Source of the DNA: Kineococcus terrestris
Lineage (GTDB): Bacteria; Actinomycetota; Actinomycetes; Actinomycetales; Kineococcaceae
DNA: 64,000 bases
NCBI RefSeq assembly: GCF_041020765.1
Contig: NZ_JBEUEJ010000003.1
Direction: 5' to 3' (one strand)
The position numbers and the translations under genes are program-made. Each line of letters begins with the position of its first letter. The first letter of the stretch is position 1. The notes below the pieces were generated by a model. That model ran no database searches. It worked only from the letters and a program-made list of their open reading frames with translations, and was not told the DNA's origin. Positions 58,234 through 64,000 of this stretch are shown here, one piece after another.

Positions 58234-58641
58234 GTGACGACGTCCCCGCCGCCCGCGCCGCACCCGCCGCCCGCGCACCCCGCGCACCCCGCGCCACCCG
58301 CCCCCGCCCCCGGCGCGGCGCACGCGGTGCTGTGGACGGGCATCGGCTCGCTGGTGCTGCTCGGCACGGGGCTGGGCTGGGTCGCAGCGATCGTCGCGCT
58401 CGTCCTGGCCCCCGGCGCGCGCCGCGCCGTGGCCGCCGCTCCCCCGCCGCCGGGGGCGCCGCCGGGCGCACCGCCGGCCGGGCGCGGGCTCGTCACGGCG
58501 GGCGTGGCGTGCGCGTGGGCGACCCTGGCGCTGACGCTGCTGCTCGTCCTGCTCGTCGTCGTGTGGGCCGCCGCCCTGTGGCAGCTGCTGCAGGGCGTCG
58601 CCCCCGCGCCCCTGGACGTCGGCGGCACCGTGGACGTCTGA
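58234..58641 (+). CDS. Proline-rich two-helix membrane protein
   Basis: 135 residues. Pro/His/Ala-rich N terminus (APHPPPAHPAHPAPPAPAPG), hydrophobic helix at about 32-55, proline-rich loop, second helix at about 88-118. Layout resembles DUF4190 proteins, but no diagnostic motif is seen. Sits between the helicase-associated gene and the XPB-type helicase. The promoter pattern supports expression. Confidence 0.6.
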   Translation: MTTSPPPAPHPPPAHPAHPAPPAPAPGAAHAVLWTGIGSLVLLGTGLGWVAAIVALVLAPGARRAVAAAPPPPGAPPGAPPAGRGLVTAGVACAWATLALTLLLVLLVVVWAAALWQLLQGVAPAPLDVGGTVDV

Positions 58642-58750
58642 GCGCGGCTGAGCGCGGCGGGAAGCCGCGCGCCCGCCGCGCCGTTGCACCCTGGAGCACC
58701 CCGGTGAGCACCCGGGAGGACCCGCCCCCGACCCCCTGGAGCCCCGGCCC

Positions 58751-60424
58751 GTGAACGACGGCCCCCTCATCGTCCAGAGCGACAAGACGCTGCTGCTCGA
58801 GGTCGACCACCCCCGCGCCGCCGCCGCGCGCGCCGCCATCGCGCCCTTCGCCGAGCTGGAGCGCGCCCCCGAGCACGTGCACACCTACCGGCTGACGCCG
58901 CTGGGCCTGTGGAACGCCCGCGCCGCCGGGCACGACGCCGAACAGGTCGTCGACGTGCTGCTGGAGTTCTCCCGCTACTCGGTGCCGCACGCCCTGCTGG
59001 TCGACGTCGCCGAGACGATGGCCCGCTACGGCCGCCTGCAGCTGGTCGCCGACCCCGAGAACGGCCTCGTCCTGCGCGCGCTGGACGCGCCCGTGCTGGA
59101 GGAGGTGCTGCGCTCGAAGAAGGCGGCGCCGCTGCTCGGGCAGCGCCTGAGCGGCGACACCGTGCTCGTGCACCCCAGCGAGCGCGGCAACCTCAAGCAG
59201 GTGCTGCTGAAGCTGGGCTGGCCCGCGGAGGACCTGGCCGGCTACGTCGACGGCGAGGCGCACCCGGTGGACCTGGCCGAGGACGGCTGGACGCTGCGGC
59301 CCTACCAGTCGCAGGCCGTCGACGGCTTCTGGCACGGCGGCTCCGGCGTCGTCGTCCTGCCGTGCGGGGCGGGCAAGACCCTCGTGGGGGCCGCCGCGAT
59401 GGCCCGCGCGCGCGCCACCACGCTGATCCTCGTCACCAACACGGTCTCCGCGCGCCAGTGGCGCGACGAGCTGCTCAAGCGCACCTCGCTGACCGAGGAC
59501 GAGATCGGCGAGTACTCCGGCGCCCGCAAGGAGGTCCGCCCCGTCACGATCGCCACCTACCAGGTGGTGACGACCAAGCGGAAGGGCGTCTACCCGCACC
59601 TGGAGCTGTTCGACGCGCGCGACTGGGGCCTCATCGTCTACGACGAGGTCCACCTGCTGCCCGCGCCGATCTTCCGGATGACCGCCGACCTGCAGGCGCG
59701 CCGCCGGCTGGGCCTGACGGCGACGCTCGTGCGCGAGGACGGCCGCGAGGGCGACGTGTTCTCGCTCATCGGCCCCAAGCGCTACGACGCGCCGTGGAAG
59801 GACATCGAGGCGCAGGGCTACATCGCGCCCGCCGACTGCGTCGAGGTGCGCGTCACGCTGCCCGAGCACGAGCGGCTGCTGTACGCCACGGCCGACGACG
59901 AGGACCGCTACCGCCTGTGCGCGACGTCGGCGGAGAAGTCGCGGGTGGTGGAGAAGCTCGTCGCCCAGCACGCCGGGGAGCCGACGCTCGTCATCGGCCA
60001 GTACATCGAGCAGCTGGACGACCTGGCCGCGCGGCTGGACGCCCCCGTCGTCAAGGGCGACACCAGCGTCAAGGAGCGCCAGCGGCTGTTCGACGCGTTC
60101 CGCGCCGGGGAGGTGAGCACCCTGGTGGTGTCCAAGGTGGCGAACTTCTCGCTGGACCTGCCGGAGGCGAAGGTCGCCATCCAGGTCTCGGGCGCGTTCG
60201 GCTCGCGCCAGGAGGAGGCTCAGCGCCTGGGCCGCGTCCTGCGCCCCAAGGGCGACCACGGCTCGGCGCGCTTCTACACGGTCGTCTCGCGGGACACCAA
60301 GGACCAGGACTTCGCCGCCCACCGGCAGCGGTTCCTGGCCGAGCAGGGCTACGCCTACCGGATCGTGGACGCCGACGACATCGACGGCGGCGTGCCGGAC
60401 GCGGACGGCGTGCTGCCGGGCTGA
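58751..60424 (+). CDS. XPB/Rad25-type DNA repair helicase
   Basis: Superfamily 2 helicase of 557 residues. N-terminal domain with LIVQSDKTLLLEVDHPRAAA and ELERAPEHVHTYRLTPLGLW. Q-motif-like LRPYQSQAV, Walker A LPCGAGKT (Lys209), DEVH box at Asp298 (VYDEVHLLP), RED motif in LVREDGREGD, and C-terminal GSRQEEAQRLGRVLRPKG. It unwinds DNA 3'-5' in homologues. GGAG about 10 bases before GTG 58751. Confidence 0.94.
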   Translation: MNDGPLIVQSDKTLLLEVDHPRAAAARAAIAPFAELERAPEHVHTYRLTPLGLWNARAAGHDAEQVVDVLLEFSRYSVPHALLVDVAETMARYGRLQLVADPENGLVLRALDAPVLEEVLRSKKAAPLLGQRLSGDTVLVHPSERGNLKQVLLKLGWPAEDLAGYVDGEAHPVDLAEDGWTLRPYQSQAVDGFWHGGSGVVVLPCGAGKTLVGAAAMARARATTLILVTNTVSARQWRDELLKRTSLTEDEIGEYSGARKEVRPVTIATYQVVTTKRKGVYPHLELFDARDWGLIVYDEVHLLPAPIFRMTADLQARRRLGLTATLVREDGREGDVFSLIGPKRYDAPWKDIEAQGYIAPADCVEVRVTLPEHERLLYATADDEDRYRLCATSAEKSRVVEKLVAQHAGEPTLVIGQYIEQLDDLAARLDAPVVKGDTSVKERQRLFDAFRAGEVSTLVVSKVANFSLDLPEAKVAIQVSGAFGSRQEEAQRLGRVLRPKGDHGSARFYTVVSRDTKDQDFAAHRQRFLAEQGYAYRIVDADDIDGGVPDADGVLPG

Positions 60425-60430
60425 CCGCCG

Positions 60431-60461
60431 CCGCCCGCGCCGGGGGTCCCGGCGCGGGCGG
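60431..60461. terminator. Perfect 14-bp hairpin between convergent genes
   Basis: Arms 60431-60444 and 60448-60461 around loop GGT, extended by CTGACC/GGTCAG further out. Lies between the XPB and SDR stop codons; could stop transcription from both sides. Confidence 0.7.
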
Positions 60462-60473
60462 TGGTCAGTGGTG

Positions 60474-61253
60474 TCAGCGGATCGTGTAGCCGCCGTCGAC
60501 GACGAGGTCGGCGCCGTTGACCATGTCCGCGGCGCCGGAGGCCAGGAACAGGGCGGCGCCGGCGATCTCGCGCGGCAGGGCGAAGCGGCCGGTCGGGATC
60601 TGCGCCTTCGCGGCCTCCCCCTTCGGGCCCTCCCACGCCTTGCGGCCCAGCTCGGTGAGCACGACCGTCGGCGAGATCGCGTTGACCGTGATCCCGCGCC
60701 CGCCCCACTCGGAGGCCAGCACCCGGGTCAGCCCGAGCACGCCCGCCTTGGAGGCGCAGTAGGCGGCGTGCCCGTCCAGCGCGACCGTGGCCGCCTGCGA
60801 GGCCATGTTGACGATCTTCCCGCCCCCGGCGGCGAGCATGTGCCGGCCGACGGCCTGCGAGACGTGGAACGTGCCGCTGAGGTTGATGGCCAGCGTCCGC
60901 TCCCACGCCCGCTCGCCCAGCTCCTCGGCGGGTGCCAGGTCCACGATGCCGGCGCAGTTGACGAGGACGTCGACGCGACCGGCGCGCGCGACGGCCTCCT
61001 CGACGGCCGTGCGCACCGACTCCGGGGAGGACACGTCGACCTCGACGGCGAAGGCCCCGCCGCCGAGCTGCTCGGCGCGCTCGCGGGCGGCGTCCAGCTT
61101 GAGGTCGGCGACGACGATCCGGGCGCCGCGGTCGGCGAACACCTCGGCGATGGCGCTGCCGATGCCGGAGGCCCCGCCGGTCACGAGCGCGACGCGCCCG
61201 TCGAGGCGGAGACCGAGGTCGACGTCGGCGTCGGACTGGGGTGCGGTGCTCAT
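60474..61253 (-). CDS. SDR, GolD/DthD-like polyol dehydrogenase
   Basis: Short-chain dehydrogenase of 259 residues. Cofactor motif TGGASGIG; VVADLKLDAA ends strand 2 with Asp, which suggests NAD. Catalytic Tyr165 and Lys169 in YCASKAGV; C-terminal MVNGADLVVDGGYTI resembles D-threitol/glycerol-utilising dehydrogenases. It follows a ribose-type importer (55 bases after the binding protein), suggesting a sugar alcohol substrate. Confidence 0.88.
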   Translation of the reverse strand: MSTAPQSDADVDLGLRLDGRVALVTGGASGIGSAIAEVFADRGARIVVADLKLDAARERAEQLGGGAFAVEVDVSSPESVRTAVEEAVARAGRVDVLVNCAGIVDLAPAEELGERAWERTLAINLSGTFHVSQAVGRHMLAAGGGKIVNMASQAATVALDGHAAYCASKAGVLGLTRVLASEWGGRGITVNAISPTVVLTELGRKAWEGPKGEAAKAQIPTGRFALPREIAGAALFLASGAADMVNGADLVVDGGYTIR

Positions 61254-61308
61254 GGCGCGCTCCTGGAGTGGGTGGGTGGGCCCGCTGCCCCGCGGGCGGG
61301 GGCGGGTG

Positions 61309-62370
61309 TCACTGCTCCTGGCCGGGGATGCCCTCGTAGGCGATGTTCCCCGACTCCAGGTTCTGCGCGATGAGGTCGGGCAGGTCCGCCAGGAAGGCGT
61401 CGCGGCCGGTGACGACGTGCTCCTTCGCCACGGCGACGTTCTCCTGCGTGATGCGCGGCATCACGTACACAGGGTCGCTCGGCACCTCCTCGCCGCGGGC
61501 GAGGGCCGCGGCGACGGCCAGGCCGGCGGCGAGCTCGACGGTGCCGTTCTGCAGCATGGTGCCGATGAAGTCGCCGCTCTCGACGGCGTTCAGCCCGTCC
61601 TCGATGCCGTCGATGCCGACGACCGGCTTGTCCATCCCGGCCTCCTTCAGCGCCGCCAGGGCGCCCAGGCCCATGTCGTCGTTCTGGGAGACGACGCCGT
61701 CGATCTCGTCGCCGAAGCCGGAGATCCAGTTCTTCATCTTGTTGACGGCCTCGTCGCGCTTCCAGTTCGCGGTGTCCTGCGCGAGGACGGTGATGCCGGG
61801 GTACTCGGCGAGGACCTGGTCGATGCCCTCCTGCCGGTCGATCTGGCCGGACTGCCCGAGCGGGCCCTGCAGGACGACGATGTTCCCCTCGCCGCCCAGC
61901 TCCTCGGCCATCATCCGCATCTCCTCCGCGCCCGCCGCGACGTCGTCGGGCAGGACGCTGGCCGACAGCGCGTCGCTGTTCAGGCTGGCGTTGACGTCGA
62001 GGATGGGGATGCCCGCGGCGTTGGCGGCCTCGACCTGCGGGCCGAGGGAGTCGGCCTGCACGGGGACGACGATGATGGCGTCGACGCCGGCGTTGACGTA
62101 CTGCTCGACCTGGCTGGCCTGGGTGTTGACGTCGAGGTTGGCGGAGTTCCACAGCAGCTCGATGTCGTTGGCCTCGGCGTAGGCCTCCATGCCCTCGCGG
62201 CCGGCGGTGATGAACGAGCTCATGTCGTAGACGCTGACGCCGACGCGCAGCCCGCCGCCGCCGTCCTCCCCACCGCCGCCGGCGGTGGGATCGCCCGCCC
62301 CGCAGGCGGTCAGGGACAGGGCGAGGCCTGCGGCGGCGATGCCGGTGAACGTCCTGGTGAAGCGCAGCAC
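61309..62370 (-). CDS. Sugar ABC importer binding lipoprotein (RbsB-like)
   Basis: 353 residues. Signal with lipobox LSLTAC (Cys23), Gly-rich linker, then peripla_BP_4 fold: RVGVSVYDMSSFITAGREGM, VNAGVDAIIVVPVQADSLGP, QNDDMGLGALAALKEAG and VGIDGIEDGLNAVESGDFIG. GGAGGAG about 6 bases before GTG 62370. Confidence 0.92.
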   Translation of the reverse strand: MLRFTRTFTGIAAAGLALSLTACGAGDPTAGGGGEDGGGGLRVGVSVYDMSSFITAGREGMEAYAEANDIELLWNSANLDVNTQASQVEQYVNAGVDAIIVVPVQADSLGPQVEAANAAGIPILDVNASLNSDALSASVLPDDVAAGAEEMRMMAEELGGEGNIVVLQGPLGQSGQIDRQEGIDQVLAEYPGITVLAQDTANWKRDEAVNKMKNWISGFGDEIDGVVSQNDDMGLGALAALKEAGMDKPVVGIDGIEDGLNAVESGDFIGTMLQNGTVELAAGLAVAAALARGEEVPSDPVYVMPRITQENVAVAKEHVVTGRDAFLADLPDLIAQNLESGNIAYEGIPGQEQ

Positions 62371-62429
62371 GGTGGTCTCCTCCGGGGGTGGGGGTCGTGG
62401 GTGGGGTCGTGTCGGGGTGGTGGGCCGCG

Positions 62430-63434
62430 TCAGGTGCGGCGCTTGGTGGACCAGACGTCGACGGCGACGGCCGCGACGATCAGGACGCCCTTGATGACGT
62501 TCTGCCAGTACGCCGGGACCAGCAGCAGGTCCAGGCCGTTGTTGAGGGTCTGGATGAGCAGCAGGCCCAGGGCGGTGCCCCACACGGTGCCGCGCCCGCC
62601 CATGAGGCTGGCGCCGCCGATGACGACGGCGGCGATGGCGTCCAGCTCGTAGCCCTGCCCCAGGTTCGGGGGCCCGGAGATGACGCGGGAGGCGAGCATC
62701 ACGCCGGACAGGCCGGCCAGCAGGCCGGAGATGGCGTAGACGCTGAACAGGGTCCGGCGCGCGGGCACGCCGGCGATCTCGGCGGCGGTGCGGTTGCCGC
62801 CGACGGCGTAGATGCGCATGCCGTAGGCGGTGCGGCGCATCATGACCCCGAAGCCCACGATCCCGACGATCATCACGATGACCGGGATCTGCAGCCCGGC
62901 CACGGTGGTGTTGGCGATGCTGCCGAACTCCGCGGGCAGGCCGTTGATGGGCGCGCCGCCGCCGATGACGTAGGCGGTGCCGGAACCGGCGGTGAGCATG
63001 CCCAGGGTGGCGATGAAGGGCGGGACGTCGATCCGGGAGACGAGGAACCCGTTGACCGAACCGGCCAGCAGCCCCACGAGCATCGCGGACAGGACCGTCA
63101 GCCACACCTGACCCGGGTTGGCCTTGGCGACGGCGGCGGCGGTCATCCCGGAGACGGCGATGACGCTGCCCACGGACAGGTCGATGCCGCCGGTGAGGAT
63201 GACCAGCGTCTGCCCCAGCGCGATGAGCGCGAACGGCGCGGCGGCGATGAGGATGGTCTGCAGGTTGTCCGGGCTGGTGAAGCGCAGGCTGCGGTAGCTG
63301 AAGAAGGCGATGACCAGCAGCATCACGATGAGCATCGCCCGCCGGATCAGCTGGGCCACGATCCACTCGCGGCTGAAGCGGCGCCTCGCCTCGGGCGCCG
63401 GCGTGGCCGGTGCCTGGTTCACGTCGGTGGTCAT
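62430..63434 (-). CDS. Sugar ABC importer permease (RbsC-like)
   Basis: 334 residues, eight to ten helices of the BPD_transp_2 type: LIALGQTLVILTGGIDLSVG, PPFIATLGMLTAGSGTAYVI and AVGGNRTAAEIAGVPARRTL. Its ATG overlaps the stop of the ATPase gene (ATGA). Confidence 0.93.
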   Translation of the reverse strand: MTTDVNQAPATPAPEARRRFSREWIVAQLIRRAMLIVMLLVIAFFSYRSLRFTSPDNLQTILIAAAPFALIALGQTLVILTGGIDLSVGSVIAVSGMTAAAVAKANPGQVWLTVLSAMLVGLLAGSVNGFLVSRIDVPPFIATLGMLTAGSGTAYVIGGGAPINGLPAEFGSIANTTVAGLQIPVIVMIVGIVGFGVMMRRTAYGMRIYAVGGNRTAAEIAGVPARRTLFSVYAISGLLAGLSGVMLASRVISGPPNLGQGYELDAIAAVVIGGASLMGGRGTVWGTALGLLLIQTLNNGLDLLLVPAYWQNVIKGVLIVAAVAVDVWSTKRRT

Positions 63435-64000
63435 CGCGGTCCGTCCTCTCGCGGGGTGGTGGCGGCGTCGGCCGCCGGGGTGCCTCGGCGCTGCTCCAGG
63501 CCGGAGCTGAGGCGGAAGATGAGGTCCTGCACGTCGGAGCGGTCGAGGGCGTCGCGGTCGAGCTCCCCGACCACCTGCCCGCCGCGCACCACCAGCGCGC
63601 GGTGGGACAGCCCCAGGACCTCGGGCATGTCGGAGGAGGCCATCACCACGGCCATCCCCCGCGCGGCCAGCTCGGTGATGATCCGGTAGATCTCCGAGCG
63701 GGCGCCGACGTCGACGCCGCGGGTGGGTTCGTCGAGCAGGAGGACCTGGACGTCGCCGGTGAGCCAGCGGGCCAGCACGACCTTCTGCTGGTTGCCGCCC
63801 GAGAGGGTGCCGACGTCCTGGCCCAGGCCGCGGCTGCGCAGCCGGACCGAGCTCATCGCCTCGCCCACCGCCTCGCTGCGGGCGCGGCCCCGCAGCCACC
63901 CGGCGACCGAGAACGCGGACAGCCGGGGCAGGGACCCGTTGTCCAGCACGCTCATGCCGAGGACGGCACCGGCGTGCTTGCGGTCCTCGGGCACGAGGGC
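63431..64000 (-). CDS. Sugar ABC importer ATPase (RbsA-like), C-terminal part
   Basis: The 5' part lies beyond the right edge. Visible are LVPEDRKHAGAVLGMSVLDN, signature TLSGGNQQKVVLARWL, Walker B VLLLDEPTRGVDVGARSEIY and MASSDMPEVLGLSHR, i.e. the second nucleotide-binding half of a tandem-domain RbsA-type ATPase. First gene of the reverse-strand operon with permease, binding protein and SDR. Confidence 0.93.
   Translation of the reverse strand, partial: ALVPEDRKHAGAVLGMSVLDNGSLPRLSAFSVAGWLRGRARSEAVGEAMSSVRLRSRGLGQDVGTLSGGNQQKVVLARWLTGDVQVLLLDEPTRGVDVGARSEIYRIITELAARGMAVVMASSDMPEVLGLSHRALVVRGGQVVGELDRDALDRSDVQDLIFRLSSGLEQRRGTPAADAATTPREDGPR

Noticed and set aside
1..64000. tRNA, rRNA, CRISPR arrays, insertion sequences, prophage or attachment sites
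   Set aside because: Looked for tRNA-like TTCGANTCC arms, repeated spacers, transposase motifs and terminal inverted repeats; none found by eye. A tRNAscan or Infernal run could still find a missed RNA.

Overview
The window looks like chromosomal DNA of a very high-GC Gram-positive actinomycete, most likely close to Kineococcus and relatives (Kineosporiales). Grounds for this are the roughly 75% or higher GC (estimated by eye), the many GTG starts, GTGA/ATGA gene overlaps, a mycothiol-type DinB protein, a PucR-controlled catabolic operon, a HelD-type RNA polymerase motor, and an XPB-type helicase with its usual actinobacterial partner. The genus is an inference. I see no rRNA, tRNA, CRISPR array, insertion sequence or prophage. 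It reads as ordinary, densely packed core and metabolic chromosome. No intergenic gap exceeds 300 bases.

Layout. 1-2971: secreted subtilase (reverse, 3' end outside). 3193-5809: CopC, an MFS efflux pump and a divergent XRE-cupin regulator. 5849-7406: superoxide dismutase and a HAD phosphatase. 7479-11996: cold-shock-domain protein, DUF3027 protein and a sacsin/Hsp90-type ATPase in one operon. 12015-15108: DUF2530, DedA-like protein and a NarL-type two-component system. 15333-18826: glycosyltransferase, SDR and a conserved protein of unknown function. 18839-22917: GGDEF-EAL protein divergent from a MarR-MFS operon. 22997-28559: methyltransferase, NYN-like protein, DUF1540 protein, SerC, M23 peptidase and an orphan histidine kinase. 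28592-32835: DUF1810, acidic small protein, SRPBCC plus zinc dehydrogenase, VOC protein and PdxH.

34065-41208 is a PucR-controlled operon. It holds beta-ureidopropionase, dihydropyrimidinase, an LLM-class flavin/F420 oxidoreductase and a complete NMT1-type ABC importer. It looks like pyrimidine, dihydropyrimidine or hydantoin uptake and ring degradation. 41271-49562: DinB, MFS, CspA, fatty-acid desaturase, HelD-like ATPase, VOC, TauE/SafE and an ECF sigma factor. 49630-55741: LacI regulator, carbohydrate ABC importer without its own ATPase, and GH1 beta-glucosidase, with paired LacI palindromes behind a clear TTGACA promoter. 55782-60424: helicase-associated protein, small membrane protein and XPB-type helicase. 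60474-64000 (reverse): polyol-type SDR with an RbsB/RbsC/RbsA-like importer cut by the window edge.

A recurring signature helps fix many start codons. At least 13 genes have a TANNNT -10 hexamer ending 7 or 8 bases before the start codon, the spacing expected of leaderless transcripts. I used it to choose starts where no Shine-Dalgarno sequence is present.
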